Assembly: GCF_022267325.1 (NCBI RefSeq)
Contig: NZ_JAIZBG010000001.1
Location: forward strand, 2,837,501 to 2,901,500
Length of the DNA: 64,000 nt
DNA from: Leptospira sanjuanensis
GTDB lineage: Bacteria; Spirochaetota; Leptospiria; Leptospirales; Leptospiraceae
Reading direction: 5' to 3'
Shown: positions 1-14,872 of the stretch, in pieces
How the letters are laid out: each line of letters starts with the position of its first letter
Numbering within the stretch: the stretch's first letter is position 1
Notes under the pieces: model-generated
What the model was told of the DNA's origin: nothing
Databases searched by the model: none
Seen by the model: only the letters and a program-made list of their open reading frames with translations
Made by a program: the position numbers and the translations under genes

Positions 1-1922
<1,922 letters not shown>

Positions 1923-1926
1923 TGTT

Positions 1927-2448
<522 letters not shown>

Positions 2449-2451
2449 GTT

Positions 2452-2754
2452 TTACTTTCCTTTTTCTTCGGTTGCTGCAGTTGCAGAAGCTTTAGTTTGG
2501 TTCGCAACGGTAGCTTTCAGACCTTCGTTCAGAGTTCCCGCAGCTTGGAAAGCGATCACGAGAGCGAACAGAGCGGCACCTTCGATAAGAGCTGCAGCGA
2601 TAATCATTGCAGTTTGAATTTTTCCGCCAGCTTCCGGTTGTCTTGAAATACCTTCAGTAGCAGAACCACCGATTCTTCCGATTCCGAGAGCTGCTCCGAG
2701 AATTGCGACTCCAGCCGCGATACCCACACCGATATATCCTAATCCAAATTCCAT
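2452..2754 (-). CDS. atpE: ATP synthase Fo subunit c
   Basis: Ring-forming c subunit, 100 residues with two membrane helices. Helix 1 has the glycine ladder GAALGIGRIGG; the polar loop carries SRQPEAGGK; helix 2 has the ion-binding glutamate at residue 58 in ALIEGAALF. The residue after the glutamate is Gly, not Ser/Thr, so the Na+-type signature is absent and proton coupling is the more likely mode (inference). A charged tail rich in Ala/Thr/Lys extends past the second helix and makes the protein a little longer than usual. An AAGGAG site lies about 12 bases before the ATG. Confidence 0.97.
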   Translation of the reverse strand: MEFGLGYIGVGIAAGVAILGAALGIGRIGGSATEGISRQPEAGGKIQTAMIIAAALIEGAALFALVIAFQAAGTLNEGLKATVANQTKASATAATEEKGK

Positions 2755-2792
2755 ATTGTCAATTGACTCCTTGTTGATTCAATATTCTCTAA

Positions 2793-3908
<1,116 letters not shown>

Positions 3909-4001
3909 TTGTTCGAGTCAAAAACGGAACGGTGAAAAACGAACCGCTTGCACAGAATTGGCGACATTCCGGCCTTCTTTGTATGTATAAGCGATTCCGG
4001 A

Positions 4002-4333
<332 letters not shown>

Positions 4334-4484
4334 TTTTGTTCGTTTCCTCTTTGCAGTCGTCTACGGTTCCAAGAAGAATCAAGATCTTCCGGGGGCCATT
4401 CAATTTTGATTGTGGAAATGGGGATTTGTGGTAGTTCCTACGTTTTTCGGCGAGAAGAAGAGGCCAACGTAATTCGAGAAATTC

Positions 4485-4636
4485 GTGGTAGTTCCCACAC
4501 TTTACCGTTGTTCAGTCGATTTGTATGAGTTCCCACACTTTACCGTTAGTCAGTCGTTTTGTATGAGTTCCCACACTTTGCCGTTAGTCAGTCGATTTGT
4601 ATGAGTTCCCACACTTTACCGAAAAACGGTCGAACT
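4485..4636. repeat. 38-bp tandem repeat, about four copies
   Basis: Copies begin at 4485, 4523, 4561 and 4599, a constant period of 38 bases. Each carries AGTTCCCACACTTT followed by CCGTT and a CAGTCG-T tail; the last copy diverges after ACTTTACCG. Differences between copies are mostly single bases. The repeat fills most of the 317-base gap between two genes of the atp cluster. The AGTTCCCAC core is related to the dispersed hairpin element seen elsewhere in the window. A related diverged core also lies at about 4427. Confidence 0.9.
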
Positions 4637-4650
4637 TCCTCCTTCTCCCT

Positions 4651-5388
4651 TTAACGTTTTGGAGATGAAAGATTCGGTTTCGAAGCCGGCGGAATCAAGG
4701 AAGGATTCAAGGCGGGACCATCCCAAATCATTTTGATGAAATCGGGATCGGAACGAAACGCGTTAAAGTCGGAGTCGTTTTCAAAGTCCACGGTTTCTTT
4801 TCCTAGAAACAAAGCGATCTTCATGTATTGCAGCATTTCTTGTTTGTTTCCGTTCAATGCGTGCAGACAAGCGAGATTGAACGCGAGCCTTGCATCGCCG
4901 ATCGGATTCGGAATCATCTTTTGAATGAGAGGAAGAAAACGATCGTCCTTGCTTTCTCCCGTATACGCAATCAGGTCCGCGACAAAGTATTCGCGTGCGG
5001 AATAAAGATTTCCGCTTTTGGTTCCTTTGATCGTAATATCCCCGATTCCTAAAAACGGAATCGTTTCGGCATAAATCGAAGCGATGAACGCCGCGGCTGC
5101 CCAATCCTTTTGTGCGATCTGCGAATTGAATCGACTCGCGGTTTCGGCGAGAATAAAGTTTCGAAGCGATTCCTTGGTTTCGATCGAATCCCCTTGAAAA
5201 CTTTCGAGATGAGTAACGTATTCTTTTTCGGCGAGTCTTCGGTCTTGGCCGGAAGACCGCTCCAATTTTTGGACGGAACTCCGCCAACGTTCCGTCGCGG
5301 TTTCAACCGGAAACAAGAGCGCACAGTTGACAAAGAATCCGATTCCGGTTCCCGCGAAGAATATTAGAAAAATACGTTTTAGATTCAT
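4651..5388 (-). CDS. Putative lipoprotein with a TPR-like C-terminus
   Basis: Predicted 245-residue lipoprotein. The hydrophobic N-terminus MNLKRIFLIFF leads to FFVNC, a loose spirochaetal lipobox with Cys22. The C-terminal part contains ARLAFNLACLHALNGNKQEM and FNAFRSDPDFIKMI, which resemble the closing helices of tetratricopeptide proteins. The open frame extends upstream to 5559, but the start at 5388 is chosen because it alone places a signal peptide at the N-terminus. It sits between the AtpQ-like gene and the AtpI-position gene on the same strand, an unusual place for a lipoprotein. The function is unknown. Confidence 0.75.
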   Translation of the reverse strand: MNLKRIFLIFFAGTGIGFFVNCALLFPVETATERWRSSVQKLERSSGQDRRLAEKEYVTHLESFQGDSIETKESLRNFILAETASRFNSQIAQKDWAAAAFIASIYAETIPFLGIGDITIKGTKSGNLYSAREYFVADLIAYTGESKDDRFLPLIQKMIPNPIGDARLAFNLACLHALNGNKQEMLQYMKIALFLGKETVDFENDSDFNAFRSDPDFIKMIWDGPALNPSLIPPASKPNLSSPKR

Positions 5389-5666
5389 AAAAACAAATCG
5401 ACCGACAAGGTAACCACGAAAGAGCCGAAAAGTTTCTTCGTTTTTTGCAGAGTTCGATTTTTTTTGAAAGAGAAGTTTGAATTCCGACAGGCACAAATCG
5501 GAAGAGCGCAAACTCGCGTTTAATGAACGGTGGTTCAGCGAAACGGTCGGGCGATCCAAGAAATAACGATTCGATTTAGAAAGTCGTATCTACGAGAAAT
5601 TCTTCCCATCAAAACGATCGTTTCGATTGAAAGAAAGAGGATTCTTGGAAAAAAGTCGGAACTACG

Positions 5667-5954
<288 letters not shown>

Positions 5955-5959
5955 AACGC

Positions 5960-6958
<999 letters not shown>

Positions 6959-6992
6959 AAGGGAAAGCAAAAAGAATCTCACTTCAGTTGTC

Positions 6993-7027
<35 letters not shown>

Positions 7028-7045
7028 TCGGTCGATACTTCTAGC

Positions 7046-7849
<804 letters not shown>

Positions 7850-7851
7850 GA

Positions 7852-8403
<552 letters not shown>

Positions 8404-8414
8404 AACGCGATTCA

Positions 8415-8549
8415 TAGAGAGCGTTCTGCTGAGTTAACGCGATTTATCGAGTGACCCATAGGGAACGAGATTTGAGTTTAGAGAGCGTTCTGCTGAGTTA
8501 ACGCGATTTATCGAGTGACCCATAGGGAACGAAATTTGAGTTTAGAGAG
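8415..8549. repeat. 64-bp tandem repeat, two full copies plus a partial
   Basis: Two direct copies at 8415-8478 and 8479-8542 differ at one position (GAGATTT versus GAAATTT); a third begins at 8543 and stops matching after TAGAGAGCG. Each unit contains GCGTTCTGCTGAGTTAACGC and GAGTGACCCATAGGGAACGA. It lies right after the TetR gene, in a 451-base gap with no credible gene. Confidence 0.92.
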
Positions 8550-8617
8550 CGAGTTAGCCGAAAGGCAACGGAACTTTGTCGTCGGCTCTTTGCGAGGCAT
8601 AGGCAAGCGTCCGGGAA

Positions 8618-8637
8618 TTTGTCGTAGTTCCGACAAG
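8618..8637. repeat. Dispersed hairpin element, TAGTTC orientation
   Basis: TTGTCG at 8619-8624, loop TAGTTC, CGACAA at 8631-8636: a perfect 6-bp stem. The same element lies in the opposite orientation at 8765-8784, so two inverted copies enclose about 130 bases. Confidence 0.8.
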
Positions 8638-8764
8638 TTTCGTCCAAGTAAATTCCACTTTACAAAAGAGGAATTTTATGTTAGTGGAAAATTGTCCGAG
8701 GGTTTCCCGCAAAACCCGCCACCTCCACCCGATGAGGGCGGGGGCCGCGCTTGTGTTACGGCGG

Positions 8765-8784
8765 ATTGTCGGAACTACGACAAA
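8765..8784. repeat. Dispersed hairpin element, GAACTA orientation
   Basis: TTGTCG at 8766-8771, loop GAACTA, CGACAA at 8778-8783. It is the reverse complement of the copy at 8618-8637. The loop is the asymmetric part that sets orientation. Confidence 0.8.
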
Positions 8785-8810
8785 TTCTCCCCCAAATAAT
8801 TCTCCTTGCC

Positions 8811-8850
8811 AGAGTCGCTTTGCCGGATAGTCTCATCCGTCGGAGACTCT
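8811..8850 (+). promoter_or_regulatory. Stem-loop in the corA leader touching the ribosome binding site
   Basis: AGAGTC at 8811-8816 can pair with GACTCT at 8845-8850, and inside this loop CGGAT (8823-8827) pairs with ATCCG (8835-8839). The only Shine-Dalgarno-like sequence for corA, GGAG at 8842-8845, touches the outer stem. The fold could affect translation. It is too short to be a known Mg2+ riboswitch such as the M-box. Confidence 0.4.
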
Positions 8851-8854
8851 CTGT

Positions 8855-9874
8855 TTGAAACGAATCTTACTCACGGAATCCTTTCCCGAAGGCGGTCAGG
8901 AAAAAACGGTGGCCGGTCCTTGCGAAGTTCTTTTGGAAGCGGGCGACAAACCGGCGGCAATTCCCGAACTCGAATGGCTTTGCAGCAAAGGACTCGTTTG
9001 GATCGATTTGGATTCGACGGAAGGAGAAGATCTCGATTTTCTTGCGAGAGAATGCAACTTTCACCCGCTCGCGATCGAAGATTGCATCAACAAAAACCAA
9101 AGACCGAAACTGGAAGAATACGGTTCGTATATCTTTATCGTTCTACATCGTTTTCAATACGACGCGGACAAAAAAATTCTCCGAAGCAACGAGATCCATA
9201 TCTTTTATAACGAGAAGTTCGTGGTAACCGTTCATCAAAAGGAGGAACCGTTGATCGAACAACTGCGATCGCGTTGTATGACACAGGGCAATCCTCTTTC
9301 CCGGGGAACCGATCAGATTCTGTATATGCTTTTCGATCAAACGGTGGATTCCAACTTTCCGATCCTCGATAAGATGAGCGAGGAAATCGTACGGATCGAA
9401 GCGCAGATCCTCGTAAACCAAGACAGCCAACAGACGATTGCGGGTATTCTCTTTTTAAAACGGAATCTTACGCGCATTCGAAGGGTTCTTTCCCCGCAAC
9501 GCGAAATTGTGAACAGTTTAATCCGAAGAGACGGCAATTTTTTAAGTCCCAAGATTCAGATCTATTTCCGGGACGTTTACGATCATTTGAACAGGCTGTA
9601 CGAAACGATCGATATGGATCGGGATCTTTTGGGAAACACGATGGACGCGTATTTTTCGGTGATCTCCCAAAGAACGAACGACGTCGTTAAGCGACTTACG
9701 TTGATCAGTTTGATCTTTATGCCTCTGACCTTTCTTACCGGATTTTTCGGAATGAACTTCACCGCCATTCCCTATGACAGCGTCCCGTTCTTATTCTTTA
9801 CGGTCGCAGGCGCGGCTTTGATCCCTCCGGGAATGATATATTGGTTTCGAAAGAAACACTGGTTCCGGGATTAG
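8855..9874 (+). CDS. corA: CorA-family magnesium/cobalt transporter
   Basis: Inner-membrane divalent-cation channel, 339 residues. It has a large acidic cytoplasmic N-terminal domain (with CNFHPLAIEDCIN), a long helical stretch, and two C-terminal membrane helices. The signature GMN is at about residues 299-301, in GFFGMNF. The start is a TTG at 8855 with GGAG 10-13 bases upstream; no ATG gives a sensible N-terminus. Its stop overlaps by 4 bases the stop of the convergent LytTR regulator, so there is no room for a terminator between them. Confidence 0.92.
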   Translation: MKRILLTESFPEGGQEKTVAGPCEVLLEAGDKPAAIPELEWLCSKGLVWIDLDSTEGEDLDFLARECNFHPLAIEDCINKNQRPKLEEYGSYIFIVLHRFQYDADKKILRSNEIHIFYNEKFVVTVHQKEEPLIEQLRSRCMTQGNPLSRGTDQILYMLFDQTVDSNFPILDKMSEEIVRIEAQILVNQDSQQTIAGILFLKRNLTRIRRVLSPQREIVNSLIRRDGNFLSPKIQIYFRDVYDHLNRLYETIDMDRDLLGNTMDAYFSVISQRTNDVVKRLTLISLIFMPLTFLTGFFGMNFTAIPYDSVPFLFFTVAGAALIPPGMIYWFRKKHWFRD

Positions 9875-10605
9875 TTCACGTTTTCTCGGAATTTTTCCTT
9901 TAATACGGAAACGTATTCCCTTCCGACGGGAAGAACCGTTTCGTCCTCGTCGTTCAGAAACACCTCGTATCCTCCGCCCGCGTTCGATTTCATCCCCGAA
10001 ATATATTCCAAATTAAGAATATACTTTTTATGAATTCTCACGAAACGATCTCCCGGAAGTTCCTCTTCCAAATCCCCCAGAAGTTTCGGAGTTTCATGAT
10101 CCTTGTCCGTGCTGTGCAACACGCATTTTTTTCCGTTTGCCGTCAGATACAAAAGTTTGGAAAGGCTGAGACGGTGCAAAATACCCGATTCCCGGAAAAA
10201 CAAAAAGGCTTCGGCCTTGTTTCCTTTTTTGCGGACGGATAGAAATTCCTCGACTCGGGTCATCGTCTCACGAAAACGTTCGCGGGAATACGGCTTTAAC
10301 AGATAATCCAAAGCGCCCGCCTCGAAGGCGCGCAACGCGTGATCCCGATACGCCGTCGTAAACACGAGCGCCGGAGCGGGTTTGCCCTTCTCCTCCAAAA
10401 CCTGAATCCCCGATTTTTCGGGTAGATTCACGTCGAGAAAGACAAGATCGAAATTCTTCCGTTCCAAAACCTCGAGCGCTTGACGGCCGTTACCGGCAAC
10501 GGCATCGATCCTAAAGGAAGTCCATTCTTCCAGATATTTGCGGAGGAGCTCCCTGGCAGGAGCCTCGTCCTCCACAATCAAAACAGAATATAATAAATCT
10601 TTCAT
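9871..10605 (-). CDS. LytR/AlgR-type response regulator (receiver plus LytTR)
   Basis: A 244-residue transcription regulator. The receiver domain (residues 5-120) has the acidic pocket VEDE, the phospho-acceptor Asp58 in LVFLDVNLPEKSG, the switch Thr in FTTAYRDHALRAF and the lysine in YLLKPY. The C-terminal LytTR DNA-binding domain (about 135-240) contains FVRIHKKYILNLEYI and LPVGREY. It overlaps the upstream histidine kinase by 4 bases (ATGA), the mark of a translationally coupled two-component pair. The target genes are not evident. Confidence 0.93.
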   Translation of the reverse strand: MKDLLYSVLIVEDEAPARELLRKYLEEWTSFRIDAVAGNGRQALEVLERKNFDLVFLDVNLPEKSGIQVLEEKGKPAPALVFTTAYRDHALRAFEAGALDYLLKPYSRERFRETMTRVEEFLSVRKKGNKAEAFLFFRESGILHRLSLSKLLYLTANGKKCVLHSTDKDHETPKLLGDLEEELPGDRFVRIHKKYILNLEYISGMKSNAGGGYEVFLNDEDETVLPVGREYVSVLKEKFRENVN

Positions 10606-11654
10606 ACGGAATATTCCAAAAGAACCGTGGTCCCTCCGGTCTCCCCTTCTTCCAATTTTAATATGGCGTCCCGGAAATTGTAATCCAGTCTCGCCTGAAT
10701 GTTTCTCAAAGTGCTTCTTATCGCCTGCATTCCGAATCCTCCCCCGGGCCCGGAATACTGTCTTCTCGACGTGGAAATCGTTCCGTTGTCCTCGATCGAA
10801 ATCCGTATCTTTCCGTTTTTAATCTCCGCGCTTACGCAGATCTTCCTCTGAACGTCTCCGGAATTTACGGAATGTTTGAAACTGTTCTCGACCAAAGGCT
10901 GAATCGACAAAGGAGGAATCGAAATTCCGGAAAAGTCCCCTTTGCTTTCCATTCTAAGCTCCATAAAATCGGCGAAGCGGATCTTCTGAAGTTCGAGATA
11001 GTTTCTCGTAAATTCCCATTCTTCCCGAAACGAAACGAGTCTTTCGGAATGTCTTTCGGTTAAAAAGCGATACGAATCCGATAAAAGAAGAATCGCACGA
11101 TCCGCCCTCGAGGGATCGATTTCCAAAAGAGCGTGAATCGTATTCAAAGTATTGAATAGATAATGCGGGTCCATCCTCGATTGAAGCGCGGCGTAGTGAA
11201 GTTCCTTGAGCGCGCTTTCGGATTCCTTCTTCTTTTCGATGAGAATCTGCATGGATTTTTCCAATACGGAGATAAAGAGCGCGAGGATCAGGGAACTCAA
11301 AAGGATATTGTACGAACCGCCGTGATGTTTCCCCGGCGTTTCATCGGTCAACGCGATCGCGTGAAGAATTCCTCCGGCGGCAACTCCCACGATCGCCGCA
11401 AAACAAGACGCTAATATTAAGATAACGCCGGATTTTATAAATCCGTGTTTTTGTCCGGAAGAATTCAAGGACTCCACGGTCATCTCCACGATCCCGCAAA
11501 CGAAATGTGTGGTGATCTGGGTAGCGAGAAAGACTTTCCAAAAGGGAGACTCGGAATTGTGCGCGATCAAAAGGGCGTTCATGGTTCCGATGACGGTGTT
11601 TATGGAGAACCAGAAAAAAAGTTTAAACCAGCGTATGCGCTTACCGGAGTTCAT
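10602..11654 (-). CDS. LytS-like sensor histidine kinase
   Basis: A 350-residue kinase of the His_kinase (YehU/LytS) class. The N-terminal half has about four membrane helices and no obvious sensor fold; the phospho-acceptor region is LQSRMDPHYLFNTLNTIHAL, followed by the ATP-binding domain with PPLSIQPLVENSFKHSV, then EDNG and GFGMQAIRSTLRNI. The start at 11654 (MNSGKRIRW) is chosen over the TTG at 11660 because an AGGTG lies at the right distance. It is coupled to the LytTR response regulator immediately downstream. Confidence 0.92.
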   Translation of the reverse strand: MNSGKRIRWFKLFFWFSINTVIGTMNALLIAHNSESPFWKVFLATQITTHFVCGIVEMTVESLNSSGQKHGFIKSGVILILASCFAAIVGVAAGGILHAIALTDETPGKHHGGSYNILLSSLILALFISVLEKSMQILIEKKKESESALKELHYAALQSRMDPHYLFNTLNTIHALLEIDPSRADRAILLLSDSYRFLTERHSERLVSFREEWEFTRNYLELQKIRFADFMELRMESKGDFSGISIPPLSIQPLVENSFKHSVNSGDVQRKICVSAEIKNGKIRISIEDNGTISTSRRQYSGPGGGFGMQAIRSTLRNIQARLDYNFRDAILKLEEGETGGTTVLLEYSV

Positions 11655-11838
11655 TTTCAATTCACCTGCTTAGTATAAACATTGGAACGCACAATTTATT
11701 TCCCGTCATTCCGGATTTCATCCTTTAATTCCTCAAAACCTGCGTTTCATTTCCCAAGAGCATACTCTTTTGGGAAAAGAATTGCCAGCGTTTGTTTTTT
11801 TTAAGAGGAAAAGAAGAAGAATGAAATCGCATAAAAAA

Positions 11839-11869
11839 TTGACGGAAATAACTTTTTCCCGGCTACTAA
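11839..11869 (+). promoter_or_regulatory. Possible promoter of the barrel protein/FecR gene pair
   Basis: TTGACG at 11839-11844 and TACTAA at 11864-11869, spacing 19 bases, 16 bases before the barrel-protein ATG. The -10 match is weak. A long run of T (from about 11790) lies upstream. Confidence 0.3.
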
Positions 11870-11884
11870 CGGTTCAGAGGAATC

Positions 11885-13363
11885 ATGAAAATACAATCGA
11901 TCCGTTTCATTCTAATATCATCGTTCTTATTGACTGCTGAGACCATGTTTGCAGAACCAGTTGTTACAACAAAAAAAGACGAACCGGACGCCTACTACGG
12001 GCTGGACGTTCGTGGTGTTATCTCGCCGTCCTACGGGGAAAAGCTGGGCAGCGACAACTCGGGGACCGCAAACAACGGTGCAAACCCGTATATGAACGCG
12101 AACGACAGAGTCGGATTCTCCACTCCTTGGACCTTATTGATGATCTCGAAGACGTTTCAGGAAACCGGAATACAAACCGAACTTTGGGGAGAATTGGTCC
12201 GAAACGCTCAACTAACAGCGGATACACGATTGGACGGAGGAACGAAGCCGAATCCTTATGTGATCGCTATCCGCAGAGCGAGTATTAAAAAAACGTGGGA
12301 AACGTCCGCGGGAAATTACACGCTCAACTTCGGAATGCAGGAACTGCCTCACACTTACACGCAGTGGAGCAACTATTGGAAGTGGAGATATATCGATCGC
12401 GGACCTCTCGAATCCCTCGGTTTTTCTCCGCAGCCGGCCGACATCGGGCTCAGCGCGACCGGAAAATGGTCGATCGTAAGCTCCCAGCTGATGCTGAGCA
12501 ACGGAGAAGGATATCGCGAGGCCCAGAACACCAATTCGGCGGGAATGGATATATCCTCGCGCGTGTCCGTTGAACCAGAGTTAGGCGAGAAAGGAAAAGC
12601 CGGATTTCATCTTTTTTATAGAAGGGAAAACGCGTTCGGAGCGCGGAAAAACGAATGTTACGAAGGAAAAACCAGTTGCGTGCGAAACGATCTCGATCCG
12701 AACACGAGCTACTTCAAGAGCAACCGTTCCCTTCAATCGGACACGGCCGGTTCCGAATTCGATTTAATATGGAACGGCGCGGTTCAACTGAATTTCGGGA
12801 TCGGCGCATTCTTTAAAAGACAATACGCGGGAGAACTCCGCGATCGTTTCCAGCCGTTTGCTCCTCCTGCCGTTTACGGAAAGGATCGATTCGGGAGAGG
12901 CGCTTACGCTTGGTTCTCCGTCGGAATCGGCAACTTTTCCATTTTAGGAAGAATCGAACGCGGAACGGGGAATAACGGAATCGTAGGAACGACCGATTCC
13001 CAGCAGAAGGAATGGATTCCGGGAACGGGAGTTCCCGTTTCCACGCAGACGCTACCGACCGCCTTGGCGGCCTCCGTCCCCGAAACGTCGAACAACGGTT
13101 ATGCGAGTAAGAGTTCTTTCCGAAGGGTCAGCGTCTTTTTCGAGTGGATCGTAATGCCTCAGTTTAGAATGGCGCTCGGTTATGTGGAAAACAAGAATTT
13201 CGATTCCAGAGGAATCGCACAGAATTCTTACATCGACGTGAACGGGACCGAAAGAACCGAACGGGAATATTTGAATCAGTTTAACGGAGCCGGCGGACCG
13301 GGAATTCTTTCCTATTCCGCCTTAGATAGACAGATTATCTTAAAGACAACGATAGAGTTTTAA
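11885..13363 (+). CDS. Predicted outer-membrane beta-barrel protein
   Basis: A 492-residue exported protein. Signal peptide about 1-23 (ends MFAEPVV), then alternating hydrophobic/polar strands with aromatic girdles (NYTLNFGMQELPHTYTQW, GAYAWFSVGIGNFSILGRI) and a C-terminal strand ending in phenylalanine (IILKTTIEF), the usual barrel-insertion signature. Overall it looks like a porin or alginate-export-type barrel, but no family motif is decisive. It is followed 14 bases later by the FecR-domain gene, so the two are probably co-expressed and may work together at the outer membrane (inference). Confidence 0.75.
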   Translation: MKIQSIRFILISSFLLTAETMFAEPVVTTKKDEPDAYYGLDVRGVISPSYGEKLGSDNSGTANNGANPYMNANDRVGFSTPWTLLMISKTFQETGIQTELWGELVRNAQLTADTRLDGGTKPNPYVIAIRRASIKKTWETSAGNYTLNFGMQELPHTYTQWSNYWKWRYIDRGPLESLGFSPQPADIGLSATGKWSIVSSQLMLSNGEGYREAQNTNSAGMDISSRVSVEPELGEKGKAGFHLFYRRENAFGARKNECYEGKTSCVRNDLDPNTSYFKSNRSLQSDTAGSEFDLIWNGAVQLNFGIGAFFKRQYAGELRDRFQPFAPPAVYGKDRFGRGAYAWFSVGIGNFSILGRIERGTGNNGIVGTTDSQQKEWIPGTGVPVSTQTLPTALAASVPETSNNGYASKSSFRRVSVFFEWIVMPQFRMALGYVENKNFDSRGIAQNSYIDVNGTERTEREYLNQFNGAGGPGILSYSALDRQIILKTTIEF

Positions 13364-13377
13364 ATTAGGAGATTGTT

Positions 13378-14109
<732 letters not shown>

Positions 14110-14142
14110 GTTTCTCTTTAACCAAAACCAACATCCGCTGTG

Positions 14143-14166
14143 CCCGGCTTCGGCCGGGTTTTTTTG
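14143..14166 (+). terminator. Rho-independent terminator after the FecR-type gene
   Basis: Stem CCCGGC (14143-14148), tetraloop TTCG, GCCGGG (14153-14158), then seven T. It lies 33 bases past the stop and ends the barrel/FecR unit. Confidence 0.93.
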
Positions 14167-14238
14167 TGCCCGAGAACCGCTTGACATCCGTTCGGCGGCG
14201 CCTTATACAATTCTCTTTCTTAGAAAAAAGGAGAAATT

Positions 14239-14679
14239 ATGCACCCTGAACTACACATCAACTATCTGGCGGTCCTAGTTGCCGTCGTTGCGAACGTTAT
14301 TATCGGCTGGCTCTGGTACGGACCGATCTTCGGTAAAGCCTGGATGAAGGAAATGGGCATTCCCTCTGATTTCGTTCCGAACTCGAAGGACATGTGGAAA
14401 TCCATGGGGATTATGGTAATCGGTTCTTTTTTAACGGCATACGTTCTGTTTTATACCACGAACGTTTGGAGAGCGTCCTCTTGGAATGCGGGCGAAGACA
14501 GCCCCGCTTACGTCTACGGATTCTTTTCCGGATTTTACACTTGGCTCGGATTTTACGTTCCGATGTTGCTGAACGACGTGGCCTTCGAAGGCAGATCCTG
14601 GAAATTTTTCGGAATCGGCGCCGGATATAATTTTCTCGCCCTTCAAGCGGTGGCCATGATTCTTTCCTATTGGAGATAA
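14239..14679 (+). CDS. DUF1761 membrane protein
   Basis: A 146-residue inner-membrane protein with four predicted helices. The N-terminal segment NYLAVLVAVVANVIIGWLWYG and the motif PIFGKAWMKEMG match the DUF1761 family, as do LGFYVPMLLNDVAFEGR and the last helix ending AMILSYWR. The family function is unknown. It has its own ribosome binding site (AAGGAG, about 8 bases before ATG) and follows a terminator, so it is a separate transcript. Confidence 0.85.
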   Translation: MHPELHINYLAVLVAVVANVIIGWLWYGPIFGKAWMKEMGIPSDFVPNSKDMWKSMGIMVIGSFLTAYVLFYTTNVWRASSWNAGEDSPAYVYGFFSGFYTWLGFYVPMLLNDVAFEGRSWKFFGIGAGYNFLALQAVAMILSYWR

Positions 14680-14786
14680 ATCCGAAACGTTCGGGCGCTT
14701 CTGCACGCTTGCAAAAAACGTAATATACGATACTACGCAAAAGGCGCGCAGACCAGGCTTGTTACGCGCTCCGGCTCTCGCCTTCG

Positions 14787-14807
14787 GTCGCCTCTTTCCG
14801 AGGCGAC
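14787..14807. repeat. Intergenic inverted repeat between convergent genes
   Basis: GTCGCCTC, loop TTTCC, GAGGCGAC: a perfect 8-bp stem, without a run of T on either side. It sits in a 193-base gap between convergent genes and may act as a transcript-end structure. The rest of the gap shows no gene. Confidence 0.6.
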
Positions 14808-14872
14808 TGCTTACGCCCGCTCCACATCCTTAGCGCGAAGAAAATTAAAACATCGCTTCTATGATCGTTCGG

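Noticed and set aside
2452..2754. Na+-coupled c subunit
   Set aside because: The residue after the ion-binding Glu58 is Gly; the Ser/Thr of the Na+ signature is absent.
4485..4636. CRISPR-like array of evenly spaced repeats
   Set aside because: The 38-base units are directly adjacent with no unique spacers, and no cas gene is in the window.
8515..8799. 94-codon frame in the repeat-rich gap before corA
   Set aside because: It is made of the 64-bp repeat and the two hairpin elements; the translation is low-complexity and ends in a Pro run from a GC-rich patch.
8800..8855. M-box Mg2+ riboswitch before corA
   Set aside because: The leader is far too short and lacks the three-helix M-box layout; recorded only as a local hairpin.
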